Shown here: positions 41,651 to 50,661 of the stretch, in pieces | Numbering within the stretch: the first letter of the stretch is position 1 | Layout of the letters: the number at the start of each line of letters is the position of its first letter | Source: Brachyspira hampsonii 30446 | GTDB taxonomy: Bacteria > Spirochaetota > Brachyspiria > Brachyspirales > Brachyspiraceae | Assembly: GCF_000316195.1 (NCBI RefSeq) | Contig: NZ_JH994111.1 | Location: 1,505,403 to 1,569,402, forward strand | Direction: 5' to 3' | Length of the DNA stretch: 64,000 nucleotides | Made by a program: the position numbers and the translations under genes | The notes under the pieces: generated by a model | Databases searched by the model: none | Told to the model about the DNA's origin: nothing | Seen by the model: only the letters and a program-made list of their open reading frames with translations

Positions 41651-43147
41651 TTACTTTTCGGTATTTAATAATTTTTTATAAAGCTTAGTATATTCCAAAA
41701 CAGTTTTATGAAGAGAATAATCTTTACTCATAGCATTAAATATAAGCTTATCCCACACATTTTTTTTATTATAATATAAATCGAAAGCTAAGTCCATAGT
41801 ATCAACAAAACTTTTTACAGAATATTCATTGAAAGTAAAACCTGTAGCTTTATTAATACTTTTATTTCCGCTGTAATTGATAACAGTGTCTTTAAGTCCG
41901 CCTACCGCATGAACTATAGGAATGCTTCCATATTTCATGCTATATATTTGATTAAGCCCGCAAGGCTCAAAACGGCTGGGCATTAAATACATATCGCTTC
42001 CTGCTGTTAATCTATGTGCTAATGATTCATCAAAGCTGAATAATATTTTTATATTTTTAGCTCTGCCTGCTCTTTTAGTAAATTCATTCTCAAAATCTTT
42101 GAAATAATTATTCTTACTGAAAAGAAAAATAAAATTAGCATCATAAGTAGAAATTTCAAAAAATGAAGAATATATTAAATCAAGTCCCTTCTGCGGATCG
42201 AATCTTGATATCATAGTTACAAGAGGATAATTTTTATTTGAAAGCCCAAATTCTTTATATAGAGAATTTCTTATAAGTTTTTTCTTCTCTATAGACTTAA
42301 TATCATAATTATTTTTTATAAGTTTATCGGTTGAAGGATTCCAAGATTCATAATGTATTCCATTGAGTACCCCATATAATTTATGCGATATTCCTGAAAG
42401 AAGACTATTCATTCCGCATCCGAACTCTTCTTCCTGTATCTCCTTAGCATAAGAAGGACTCACTGTTGTAACTATATCTGAAAGTATGATTCCTGCTTTA
42501 ATAAAACTTACATTACCATAAAATTCTAATCTGCTATGTACAAAAAATTTCCAAGATACATTAAGAAGCGGATATATATCTGAAGAAAAATTGCCCTGAT
42601 AAGCTAAATTATGTATAGTAAACATTACTTTTAATTTATTCAAAGCCTTTTCATCATTATAAACTTCTTTTATATAAAGAGCTATCAAAGCAGTCTGCCA
42701 ATCATGAATATGAACTATATCTAATTTAAAATTCTCATCTCTATATAAATATATTATTAATTGAATAACCGCTTTTGAAAATAATATAAAACGGCTAGCA
42801 TTATCCGAATAATCAATGCCATTTTCAGAATATAATCCCTCTCTTTTAAAGAAATTATCCTGCTTTATAAAATAAACATTTACATTATCATTTTGAGGAT
42901 GCTTTATTCTAGCTATTTCTGTTTTTATTATTTCTTTTCCCTGCTCTATCTCAAATTCAAATATAATATCTTTTTTGCTTATTAATTTATAATTTTGTTT
43001 ATATAAAGGTATTACCAAAGATGTATTAATTTTTGAAGAACCTAACTTAATGGAAGATAATTCCAAAGGCAGACTTCCGGCAATATCTCCCAAACCTCCT
43101 GTTTTAGAAAAAGGATATGCTTCGCTGGATACCATAAATATATTCAT
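41651..43147 (-). CDS. glgA: Glycogen synthase (ADP-glucose type, GlgA)
   Basis: A 498-residue GT5-family glycosyltransferase that extends alpha-1,4-glucan from ADP-glucose. The N-terminal KTGGLGD motif binds the nucleotide sugar (K15). VHIHDWQTALI and KVMFTIHNLAYQG follow, and the C-terminal domain has VTMISRFDPQKGLDLI, MYLMPSRFEPCGLNQIYSM and the donor-site Glu. Length fits the family (about 480). No other glycogen genes adjoin it. It diverges from murE across a 134-base gap. Confidence 0.95.
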   Translation of the reverse strand: MNIFMVSSEAYPFSKTGGLGDIAGSLPLELSSIKLGSSKINTSLVIPLYKQNYKLISKKDIIFEFEIEQGKEIIKTEIARIKHPQNDNVNVYFIKQDNFFKREGLYSENGIDYSDNASRFILFSKAVIQLIIYLYRDENFKLDIVHIHDWQTALIALYIKEVYNDEKALNKLKVMFTIHNLAYQGNFSSDIYPLLNVSWKFFVHSRLEFYGNVSFIKAGIILSDIVTTVSPSYAKEIQEEEFGCGMNSLLSGISHKLYGVLNGIHYESWNPSTDKLIKNNYDIKSIEKKKLIRNSLYKEFGLSNKNYPLVTMISRFDPQKGLDLIYSSFFEISTYDANFIFLFSKNNYFKDFENEFTKRAGRAKNIKILFSFDESLAHRLTAGSDMYLMPSRFEPCGLNQIYSMKYGSIPIVHAVGGLKDTVINYSGNKSINKATGFTFNEYSVKSFVDTMDLAFDLYYNKKNVWDKLIFNAMSKDYSLHKTVLEYTKLYKKLLNTEK

Positions 43148-43281
43148 AAATTATTTCCATAAATATTTTTAATATAGTTATATATCTTTTATACTTAAAA
43201 ATCAAGTAATATATAATTTTTTACCATAAATTTATAATATTGTTATTATTTAAAGGTACAAAATAAAATCAGGAAAATAAT

Positions 43282-44808
43282 ATGAAATATTTTAAAGAAT
43301 TAATAAAAAATTATAAAGTATCAAAAGCAAGTCAATTAACAAAGGAATGCTTAAATACAGAAATAAAAGCAATAGAATACGATTCAAGATTAATAAAGAA
43401 AAATTATTTATTTGTTGCTATAAAGGGTTTGAAAGATGACGGACATAAATATATAGAAAGTGCAATAAATAATAAAGCATCAATTATAATATATGATAAT
43501 ACTGCAGATAAAAAATTTATAAAAAAATTACAGGATAATTATAAAGATGTACACTTTGTTGCTGTAAAAAATCCGAGAGAATGCCTTGCCTATATTTCAG
43601 CAAAATTTTTTGATGAGCCTACAAAAAAAATAAACACAATAGGAATAACAGGAACAAATGGAAAAACTACTACAACATATTTGTTAAAATCTGTACTTGA
43701 AGCAAACAAAAACAAAACAACTTTAATAGGCACTATCAAAAACATGATAGGAAAAACAGAAATAAAAACTAATCTTACAACTCCTGAATCTATTGATTTA
43801 GAAAGTATATTTTACAAATCCTTAAAAAAAGGAATATCTCATATAGTTATGGAATCATCATCTCAGGCACTTGCTATGAACAGATGCGATTATTTGAATT
43901 ATGATACGGCAATTTTTACTAATATCACAGAGGATCATCTTGACTATCATGGAGATATGCAAAATTACCTTAAGGCAAAATTAAAATTATTTTCACTTCT
44001 AAAAGAAAGCAGCAAAAAGAAAAAGTTAGCGATAGTTAATATAGATACTGATAATTTTAAACAAATATCAAATTATATAAAAAAATTGAAAATAAATATG
44101 GTTACTTACGGAATTAATGAAAAAGCTGATTATTACGGAAAAGTTATTTCATTAACTTCTAAAAATACGGAATATGAATTTTATGCAAAAGGTAAATTTA
44201 TATCAAAAGTAAAATTATCAATGCTTGGAAGATTCAATATTTTAAATTCGCTTTCAATATTAGCTTATGCATGCGAGAATAAATTAGATATAGAAAAGTC
44301 AATAAAAGCTATGAGAAAAGTTCAGGTTGCAGGAAGATTTGAAATAGTAACCAAAGAAAAACATCCGTTTATAGTAGCTGTTGATTATTCACATACTCCT
44401 GACAGTTTAGAAAATATTTTAATAGAAGCTAGAAAACTAAATCCTAACAGAGTCATAGCCGTGTTTGGATGCGGAGGAGACAGAGATAGAAAAAAACGAC
44501 CTATAATGGCAGAAATAGCTGAAAAATATTCTAATATAGTAATACTTACAACTGATAATCAAAGGACAGAAGATATTAATCAGATAATGAATGATATTGA
44601 AAAAGGATTCAAAAACAAAAATTATAAAAAGATTATTGACCGAAAAGAAGCCATTTTTGAGGCGGTAAGAGAAGCTAAAGCAAATGATATAATTATAATA
44701 GCAGGAAAAGGACATGAAACTTATCAAATATTTCCAGATAAAACAATACATTTTGATGACAGAGAAGAAGCAAGAAATGCTTTAAAAGAGTATTATCCTA
44801 ATATTTAA
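43282..44808 (+). CDS. murE: MurE: UDP-MurNAc-L-Ala-D-Glu:diamino acid ligase
   Basis: A 508-residue Mur ligase that adds the third residue of the peptidoglycan stem peptide. The ATP loop GITGTNGKTTT spans 121-131; ITEDHLDYHGDMQNYLKAK and VAGRFEIV follow. VDYSHTPDSL and FGCGGDRDRKKRPIM belong to the C-terminal domain. The diamino-acid specificity motif, DNPR in DAP-adding enzymes, reads D425-N-Q-R428 here: the arginine is kept and proline is changed. DAP or ornithine remain possible third residues. GGAAAA precedes the ATG. Confidence 0.93.
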   Translation: MKYFKELIKNYKVSKASQLTKECLNTEIKAIEYDSRLIKKNYLFVAIKGLKDDGHKYIESAINNKASIIIYDNTADKKFIKKLQDNYKDVHFVAVKNPRECLAYISAKFFDEPTKKINTIGITGTNGKTTTTYLLKSVLEANKNKTTLIGTIKNMIGKTEIKTNLTTPESIDLESIFYKSLKKGISHIVMESSSQALAMNRCDYLNYDTAIFTNITEDHLDYHGDMQNYLKAKLKLFSLLKESSKKKKLAIVNIDTDNFKQISNYIKKLKINMVTYGINEKADYYGKVISLTSKNTEYEFYAKGKFISKVKLSMLGRFNILNSLSILAYACENKLDIEKSIKAMRKVQVAGRFEIVTKEKHPFIVAVDYSHTPDSLENILIEARKLNPNRVIAVFGCGGDRDRKKRPIMAEIAEKYSNIVILTTDNQRTEDINQIMNDIEKGFKNKNYKKIIDRKEAIFEAVREAKANDIIIIAGKGHETYQIFPDKTIHFDDREEARNALKEYYPNI

Positions 44809-44845
44809 AAAAATATGAGCAGACAATATTATATTGCCTGCTCAT
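44809..44845 (-). terminator. Terminator of the dnaB-mlaE transcript
   Basis: ATGAGCAGACAATAT (44815-44829) pairs with ATATTGCCTGCTCAT (44831-44845) with one mismatch. On the minus strand a run of seven T follows. It directly adjoins the end of murE. Confidence 0.75.
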
Positions 44846-44865
44846 TGATATATATGAATTATAAA

Positions 44866-45672
44866 TTACATTCCAAACATACCAAGTATTGAAACAAGTA
44901 TATAGTCAGTTATAAGTATTATCATAAAACTATAAACAACGCTTGTAGTAGTAGCCTTACCTACTCCCTCAGCACCGCCTGAAGTTCTAAATCCATAAAA
45001 GCAGGATATAATCATAACTTCAGCACCGAATATAGTAGACTTTATCAAACTACCTATAAAATCTCCAACACTTATTACAGAAATAGCCCTATCAAAATAA
45101 TGCATAGGATCACTATGTAATACGAATACTGTAACAACAGCACCGCCCAAAACACCTATAACATCTGCAGAAACTGTAAGCATAGGAAGCGATATAACAG
45201 CAGCCCAGAAACGAGGAACAGCAACATATTCTATAGGATTGGTATATAAAGTTTTTAAAGCATCTAACTGCTCGCTAACCTGCATAGTACCAATCTCAGC
45301 AGTAACAGAACTTCCAACCCTTCCTGCAAATATCAAAGCAAGAAGCATAGGAGATAACTCCTTAACCATAGCCTTACCAACCATAGAACCTACAAATTGA
45401 GATATACCTTTCAATACAGTATCAAGAACTACAGCTATCTGTAACGACATAACCATACCTGTACAAAGAACAGTAACCGCAGCAACAACAAAAGAATCAA
45501 CACCCATTCTTATTATCTGCTCTTTTAAAAGCTTAAAAGAAAATGTAGATCTGAATGTGTATCTAAAAACCTCTATAATAAGAAAGGCAAACTCTCCCAA
45601 AGTTGCTAAAAAATATGTTATCTTATTTTTAACACCCTTTCGTAATTCTATTTTCATATCAAATAATTCCAT
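44866..45672 (-). CDS. mlaE: MlaE-family lipid ABC transporter permease
   Basis: A 268-residue inner-membrane permease. VVLDTVLKGISQFVGSMVGK, LALIFAGRVGSSVTAEIGTM and EQLDALKTLYTNPIEYVAVP are the MlaE/YrbE hallmarks, with about five or six membrane segments. MlaE works with an MlaF-type ATPase and an MCE-domain protein in phospholipid traffic between membranes; those partners are not next to it in the visible direction. It lies 20 bases downstream of dnaB. Confidence 0.9.
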   Translation of the reverse strand: MELFDMKIELRKGVKNKITYFLATLGEFAFLIIEVFRYTFRSTFSFKLLKEQIIRMGVDSFVVAAVTVLCTGMVMSLQIAVVLDTVLKGISQFVGSMVGKAMVKELSPMLLALIFAGRVGSSVTAEIGTMQVSEQLDALKTLYTNPIEYVAVPRFWAAVISLPMLTVSADVIGVLGGAVVTVFVLHSDPMHYFDRAISVISVGDFIGSLIKSTIFGAEVMIISCFYGFRTSGGAEGVGKATTTSVVYSFMIILITDYILVSILGMFGM

Positions 45673-45692
45673 AATAAAATTACTCCTTATAA

Positions 45693-47093
45693 TTAAGACT
45701 CACTATTATTATAAATATTTTCAAATCTAGTTTGATCTGCTATAAAGTGAAGCGGTATACCGTCATGTATAGCACCATTTCTATGTTTTGCAAGTATTAC
45801 CTCAACCTGATTAGTTCTCTCATCTATTACTTCATCATCTTTTCCTTCTTTGTTAGGCTTTTGTCTATGCAGAAACATAACTATATCAGCATCCTGCTCT
45901 ATAGAACCAGATTCTCTCAAATCTGAAAGTCTAGGCTTATCCTGTCTTTGTTCAACTGCCCTAGATAATTGTGCTAAAGATATAACAGGTACATTGAGCT
46001 CTTTTGCTAATGCTTTAAGTCCTCTTGAAATATCAGCTATTTCCTGCTCTCTTGTACCATTTCTTCTAGTGTTTAAACCTGAATGAATTAACTGCAGATA
46101 ATCAACAACTATTAATTTTAAATCTATTTCCTTACCTGTTGTTTTACTCATCTCAGCAAATTTATATTTCATTTGCCTAGCCTTTCCCCTTATCTCCATA
46201 ATAGTTAATTGGCTTGAGTCATCTATAAGTAAATTAGCTTGAGATAAACTATTAAATGTTTGTCCGAGTTTAGTCCATTCCTGTTTTTCTAAATCTCCGG
46301 ATCTTATTCTTGATAAACTTATTCTAGCCTTACTTGCTATTAATCTCTCTACAAGCTGCATTCTGCTCATTTCAAGAGAAAAAAAACCAATACCAAAATT
46401 TGAAGTTTCAATATTTGTAATGACATGTTCTATTATATTTAAAGCAAAACTTGTTTTACCCACAGAAGGTCTTGCCGCTAATATTATCAAATCTGAAGGC
46501 TGAAAACCATGAGTAACCTTATCAAGCGATATAAAACCTGAAGGTACTCCGGTAACACTGCCTTTATGTTTTTTTCTGCTTTCTATAGAAGTTAAAGCTT
46601 CATAAAGTAAATCTCTTATATGAATAAAATCATTATCTAATCTTCTTTGAGTAACTTCAAATATTTTTTTCTCAGCAAAATCTGCTATCTCTTTAGTTTC
46701 TGCATCTTTTGCTTCATAAGCTGATTTTTGTATATCCTGAGAAACGGTTATAAGATCCCTTAATAATGATTTTTCCGCTATGATTTCAGCATAATATTTA
46801 GCATTCTGATGAAAAGGAGTTCCATCTATAATGCGAATTAAATATGCCTCATCATTTTGAATAATTTTTTCAAATAATCCATTTTCTTTAAGATATCTCA
46901 AAGTAGTTTCTGCATTAATGGCTATTCCTCTATTATGCATTTCTAAAATGCTTTCATAGAGCATACGATTTCTTTCACTGTAAAAATCAGTAGATTTTAT
47001 TTTGGATATAGCAACAGATACAGCCTGAGAATTTTGAAGCATTGCACCCAATAGAGACTCTTCAGCCTCTATTGAGCAGGGTGTATTATTCAT
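45693..47093 (-). CDS. dnaB: Replicative DNA helicase DnaB
   Basis: A 466-residue hexameric helicase. The N-terminal domain begins NTPCSIEAEESLLGAMLQN. The RecA-like domain has Walker A ARPSVGKT (207-214), the H1a region (FSLEMSRMQLVERLIA), Walker B LIVVDYLQLI and ISLAQLSRAVEQR with DLRESGSIEQDADIV. It unwinds DNA ahead of the replisome. The rplI-dnaB order is conserved in many bacteria. Gap to rplI is 38 bases. Confidence 0.96.
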   Translation of the reverse strand: MNNTPCSIEAEESLLGAMLQNSQAVSVAISKIKSTDFYSERNRMLYESILEMHNRGIAINAETTLRYLKENGLFEKIIQNDEAYLIRIIDGTPFHQNAKYYAEIIAEKSLLRDLITVSQDIQKSAYEAKDAETKEIADFAEKKIFEVTQRRLDNDFIHIRDLLYEALTSIESRKKHKGSVTGVPSGFISLDKVTHGFQPSDLIILAARPSVGKTSFALNIIEHVITNIETSNFGIGFFSLEMSRMQLVERLIASKARISLSRIRSGDLEKQEWTKLGQTFNSLSQANLLIDDSSQLTIMEIRGKARQMKYKFAEMSKTTGKEIDLKLIVVDYLQLIHSGLNTRRNGTREQEIADISRGLKALAKELNVPVISLAQLSRAVEQRQDKPRLSDLRESGSIEQDADIVMFLHRQKPNKEGKDDEVIDERTNQVEVILAKHRNGAIHDGIPLHFIADQTRFENIYNNSES

Positions 47094-47131
47094 TAGATAT
47101 TATGCCTATTAATTGGATATTGCTTATTTTA

Positions 47132-47635
47132 TTAAGCTTTTTCAACTGAAACCTCATTTTCTTCTTTAGATTCTTCTGAAGCAGTATTTTCATCTAAATT
47201 AATAACTTTGATCTTGATATTAGCATTAACGCTATGATATAATTTGATTTCAACATCAAATTCACCTAATTCTTTTATATGTTTTTCCATGTGAACATCG
47301 CGTTTATTTATATCAATTTCTTTTTCTTTCAAAGCATCAACTATAGTCTGCTGACTAACTGATCCATATAATTTACCATTTTCAGCAACTTTCATAGGTA
47401 TAACAACTGTAATATCTACAATTTTACCTTTTAAAATTTCTGCTTCCATTTTTCTTTTAGCTCTTTTCTTTTCTAAACTTTTCTGCATTTGAGCTAAAGT
47501 TTTTAAATTAGCAGCATTTTTTATAACTGCTATATTTCTTGGAATAAGGTAATTTCTTGCATAGCCGTCTTTCACTTTACATATATCACCTTCATAACCC
47601 AATGATATAAAATCTCTTTTTAAGATAACTTCCAT
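47132..47635 (-). CDS. rplI: 50S ribosomal protein L9
   Basis: 167 residues, with the invariant N-terminal domain (MEVILKRDFISLGYEGDICK, then VKDGYARNYLIPRNIA), the long connecting helix and the C-terminal domain. The usual L9 is about 150 residues; here an acidic tail of about 20 residues (NTASEESKEENEVSVEKA) is added. GGAGAAGG lies before the ATG. First gene of rplI-dnaB-mlaE. The usual rpsF-ssb-rpsR genes are not upstream. Confidence 0.96.
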   Translation of the reverse strand: MEVILKRDFISLGYEGDICKVKDGYARNYLIPRNIAVIKNAANLKTLAQMQKSLEKKRAKRKMEAEILKGKIVDITVVIPMKVAENGKLYGSVSQQTIVDALKEKEIDINKRDVHMEKHIKELGEFDVEIKLYHSVNANIKIKVINLDENTASEESKEENEVSVEKA

Positions 47636-47769
47636 TTGCCTTCTCCTTGATTTACTCTATTAAATAATATAATAAATTTCACTTTATAATTTACATATTA
47701 TAGCATATTTTACATATAATAGCAAGTTTAAAAACAATATATAAAAAATAAATACCATTATGTAGTATA

Positions 47770-47797
47770 TTGACAAAGCATAAAAAAATGTTATAAT
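47770..47797 (+). promoter_or_regulatory. Promoter of the flavodoxin-like gene
   Basis: TTGACA (47770-47775), 16 bases, TATAAT (47792-47797): both boxes match consensus. AAAGGAG and the ATG (47829) follow. Confidence 0.85.
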
Positions 47798-47828
47798 AAT
47801 TAGAGTATTCTAACAAAAGGAGTTAAAA

Positions 47829-48347
47829 ATGAAATATTCTATTGTTTATACAAGTAAAAGCGGAAATACTGAAAAATTAGCTTTAGCTATAAAAGAAGCA
47901 GCTGACGGAGAATGTCTTCAATGCGTAAAACCTGATGCTGCCGACCAGAATAAAATTAATGATTCTGATGTAGTATTTGTTGGTGCAGGAAGTTATAAAG
48001 GTACTTGCGATGAAGCTGCTGGAAAGTTTATGCAGACATTAAAAAATAAAAAAGTATTTTTATTTATGACTGTAGGTTACGGAAATAATCAGGAATATTA
48101 TGATAAAATGCTTAATCCAGCAAAAACTTTCTTAGATTCTTCTAATACATTAGTAGGTACTTATGCTTGTCAGGGTCAATGGATAGATGGTCAAAAGAAG
48201 AACTTAGAAAACATGCTTGAAAAAGCTGCAACTGATGACGAGAAAAAAGTTGTTCAATCTAAATTAGCTAATTATGACAATGCTATGGGACACCCTAATG
48301 CTGATGATCTAAACAAATTAAAAGAAGTAGTTAAAGCTGTAAAATAA
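47829..48347 (+). CDS. Flavodoxin-like protein
   Basis: A 172-residue electron-transfer or quinone-reductase-type flavoprotein. The FMN phosphate loop is YTSKSGNTEKLA (S/T-x-S-G-N-T), with later VVFVGAGSYKGTC and FLFMTVGYGNN loops that would hold the isoalloxazine ring. The last 50 residues add two helices (LENMLEKAATDDEKKVVQSK and DDLNKLKEVVKAVK), so it is not a minimal flavodoxin. A consensus promoter and strong terminator suggest high expression. Redox partner unknown. Confidence 0.85.
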   Translation: MKYSIVYTSKSGNTEKLALAIKEAADGECLQCVKPDAADQNKINDSDVVFVGAGSYKGTCDEAAGKFMQTLKNKKVFLFMTVGYGNNQEYYDKMLNPAKTFLDSSNTLVGTYACQGQWIDGQKKNLENMLEKAATDDEKKVVQSKLANYDNAMGHPNADDLNKLKEVVKAVK

Positions 48348-48364
48348 TACAAACAAAATTACAC

Positions 48365-48404
48365 AAAAAAGCTCTCGATAAAATGTATTATTGAGAGCTT
48401 TTTT
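48365..48404. terminator. Bidirectional rho-independent terminator
   Basis: AAAAAAGCTCTC (48365-48376) and GAGAGCTTTTTT (48393-48404): perfect 12-base arms. Serves the flavodoxin-like and tatD genes. Confidence 0.9.
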
Positions 48405-48415
48405 ATATCATTAAA

Positions 48416-49228
48416 TCATATTCTATTTAAATCTATAGGCAATTCCAAAACTCTAACTGTATTTTCTAAAGCTTTTCTCATAATATCTTCGCTTTTCTCT
48501 CCGCTTACCTCAGATAATACATCCACTGTATATGGTATAAATGAAGGCTCATTTGCCCTACCCCTTACCTTTTGAGGAGTTAAATAAGGAGCATCAGTTT
48601 CTATTGTAAACATATCTTTAGGCACATATTTAAAAGCATCTCTTATAAAATCATTCTTCATATATGTAGATGAACCTGAAAAAGATAATACATATCCCAA
48701 ATCTAAAGCATTTTTTGCATCTTCTACATTTCCGCTGAAACAATGAAATATTCCTCTTTTAGGTAAATCGGCATCTCTAAGAATTTTAAAAGTATCTCTA
48801 AAAGCATTTCTGCTATGTATCAATATAGGCAAATCAACATTTTTTGCTGCTTGGCATAAAGCTTTGAAAAATTCTTTCTGCTCATTTTTATTATCTTCAT
48901 TATGATAATAATCAAGTCCTATTTCTCCTACAGCATATATTGATTTATCTTTTTTATCCAATGATTTTTTATTCAAATTTTTTATTTTTAATTCAAATGC
49001 TGCTAATGTATCTTCATCATTCTCATTTGCATAATCAGGATAATACCCCATACTGAAAAACACACCCTCAGCATCAGATAATATAAACATACGCTCGTCT
49101 ATATCATCAGGGTGAACCCCTATATCCACAAAATAAAATATACCTGCCTTATTAGCTCTATCTAAGACCTCTTCTAATTCTTTACTCTTTTTAGATATAT
49201 AAGTAAGATGGCAATGACTGTCTATCAT
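48416..49228 (-). CDS. tatD: TatD-family metal-dependent hydrolase
   Basis: A 270-residue TIM-barrel nuclease/hydrolase. Metal-site motifs are MIDSHCHL (two His), VGEIGLDYYH (Glu), LPILIHSRNAF (His), GIFHCFSG (His) and FTIETDAPYLTP (Asp), all in the right order. TatD proteins act as 3'-5' exonucleases in DNA repair and RNA turnover. An insertion rich in Asp/Asn/Lys near 85-120 is slightly longer than usual. It follows the HIT gene by 30 bases, so they probably share a transcript. Confidence 0.92.
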   Translation of the reverse strand: MIDSHCHLTYISKKSKELEEVLDRANKAGIFYFVDIGVHPDDIDERMFILSDAEGVFFSMGYYPDYANENDEDTLAAFELKIKNLNKKSLDKKDKSIYAVGEIGLDYYHNEDNKNEQKEFFKALCQAAKNVDLPILIHSRNAFRDTFKILRDADLPKRGIFHCFSGNVEDAKNALDLGYVLSFSGSSTYMKNDFIRDAFKYVPKDMFTIETDAPYLTPQKVRGRANEPSFIPYTVDVLSEVSGEKSEDIMRKALENTVRVLELPIDLNRI

Positions 49229-49258
49229 TATGTTAACTCCAATTTAATATATTTTTTA

Positions 49259-49609
49259 TTATTCTTCTAAATTATCTCCGGAAAGTATATGGAAATGAAC
49301 ATGAAATACTGTCTGACCTGCTCCGGCACCGCAATTATTCATTATTCTAAAAGATTCTAAACCTTGTTCATTCGCAACATCTTTTATTGTTTCAAGAACT
49401 TTATTCATTATAAATTCATCTGTTTCCAATATGTTCTTAACATGAGGCTTTGGAACTACAAGTAAATGAACTTTTGCCTTAGGATTCAAATCTTTAAATA
49501 CAACACAATATTCATTTTCTTTTATGAATTGTGAAGGAATTTCTCCTTTTATTATTTTACAAAATATACAATCTTTATCAAAATATTTATCTTCGCTGTA
49601 ATTATTCAT
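49259..49609 (-). CDS. HIT-family nucleotide hydrolase (HinT type)
   Basis: A 116-residue purine nucleoside phosphoramidase-like protein. Residues C14 and C17 (CIFCKIIKGEIPS) and the HIT triad HVHFHIL (H103, H105, H107) are in place. The rest (LNPKAKVHLLVVPKPHVKNI and AGAGQTVFHVHFHILSG) is typical. Cytosolic. It hydrolyses AMP-lysine or aminoacyl-AMP-type compounds. First of a two-gene unit with tatD. Confidence 0.93.
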   Translation of the reverse strand: MNNYSEDKYFDKDCIFCKIIKGEIPSQFIKENEYCVVFKDLNPKAKVHLLVVPKPHVKNILETDEFIMNKVLETIKDVANEQGLESFRIMNNCGAGAGQTVFHVHFHILSGDNLEE

Positions 49610-49783
49610 ATAAATTCTCCTAATAATTAAAACCTATTATAATATAATAAATCAAAATGAAAAATTAATCTATATATAATAAAAAAATAAATCATATTAT
49701 TAGTAATAATTATTAATAAGTATTGAAATTAATTTGCATAATATATATAATCCTTCTATAAAAATAAAAACAAAGGCATAAAA

Positions 49784-50590
49784 ATGATAGAAAATTATTC
49801 ACCTGTATCATTAGCATTATTCGGAGGCGGTATAACTTTTGCATTTACAGCATTAGGTTCAGCACTTGTATTTTTCTTTATGACAGAAATAAAACCAAAA
49901 ATATTAGCATCTATGTACGGATTTGCTGCCGGAGTTATGACAGCTGCTAGTTTCTGGTCATTGCTTGCACCTTCAATAGAATTATCAGAGAATACTAATT
50001 TACCTAATTGGCTAATACCAACAGCAGGATTTTTGTTAGGGGCATTTTTTATATGGATATTGGATAAAGTAATGCCTCATATGCATATAGTAAACGGCAA
50101 TGAAGCAACAGAAGGAACTAAAGTACAATTATCAAAAAGTATATTATTATTTTTAGCTATAACTTTGCACAATATACCTGAAGGTTTGGCAGTAGGAGTA
50201 ACATTCGGAGCTTTTTCTGTTGGGGGCAGCGGAGTAACATTCAATGCTGCATTAGCTTTAGCACTTGGTATAGGTTTACAGAATTTCCCTGAAGGTGCTG
50301 CAGTTTCTCTTCCGCTTAAAACAACAGGTGTATCTAAATCAAAATCTTTTTTACTTGGGGCAATATCTGGAATAGTAGAACCTATTGCAGCAGTTATAGG
50401 TGCATTAGCAGTTACAAAACTTACAATCATACTTCCAATAGCTTTAGCTTTTTCTGCCGGTGCTATGATGTATGTTGTCATAGAAGAACTTGTACCTGAA
50501 GCTGTTGCTGAAGAACATAATCATTTCGGAGTATTTGGCTTTATATTCGGATTTGCTATAATGATGGTTCTTGATGTAGCTTTAGGCTGA
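49784..50590 (+). CDS. ZIP-family metal transporter (GufA/ZupT-like)
   Basis: 268 residues, eight membrane helices. Helix 4 carries the metal site LHNIPEGLAVG (H129, N130, E133) and helix 5 carries GLQNFPEGAAVSLPL, with Gln in place of His. This is the GufA-type pattern. It imports zinc or other divalent metals. The large loop between helices 3 and 4 has HMHIVNGNE with a pair of histidines. No metal regulator is adjacent. Confidence 0.9.
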   Translation: MIENYSPVSLALFGGGITFAFTALGSALVFFFMTEIKPKILASMYGFAAGVMTAASFWSLLAPSIELSENTNLPNWLIPTAGFLLGAFFIWILDKVMPHMHIVNGNEATEGTKVQLSKSILLFLAITLHNIPEGLAVGVTFGAFSVGGSGVTFNAALALALGIGLQNFPEGAAVSLPLKTTGVSKSKSFLLGAISGIVEPIAAVIGALAVTKLTIILPIALAFSAGAMMYVVIEELVPEAVAEEHNHFGVFGFIFGFAIMMVLDVALG

Positions 50591-50661
50591 TAAATTTGAT
50601 ATTGCAAAGTTATTAAAAAAATATAATATATATTGTATTAATTTATAATTAAGGATAATCA

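Noticed and set aside
50077-50481. 134-codon minus-strand frame opposite the ZIP transporter
   Set aside because: Shadow of the conserved metal-transporter gene; no ribosome site.
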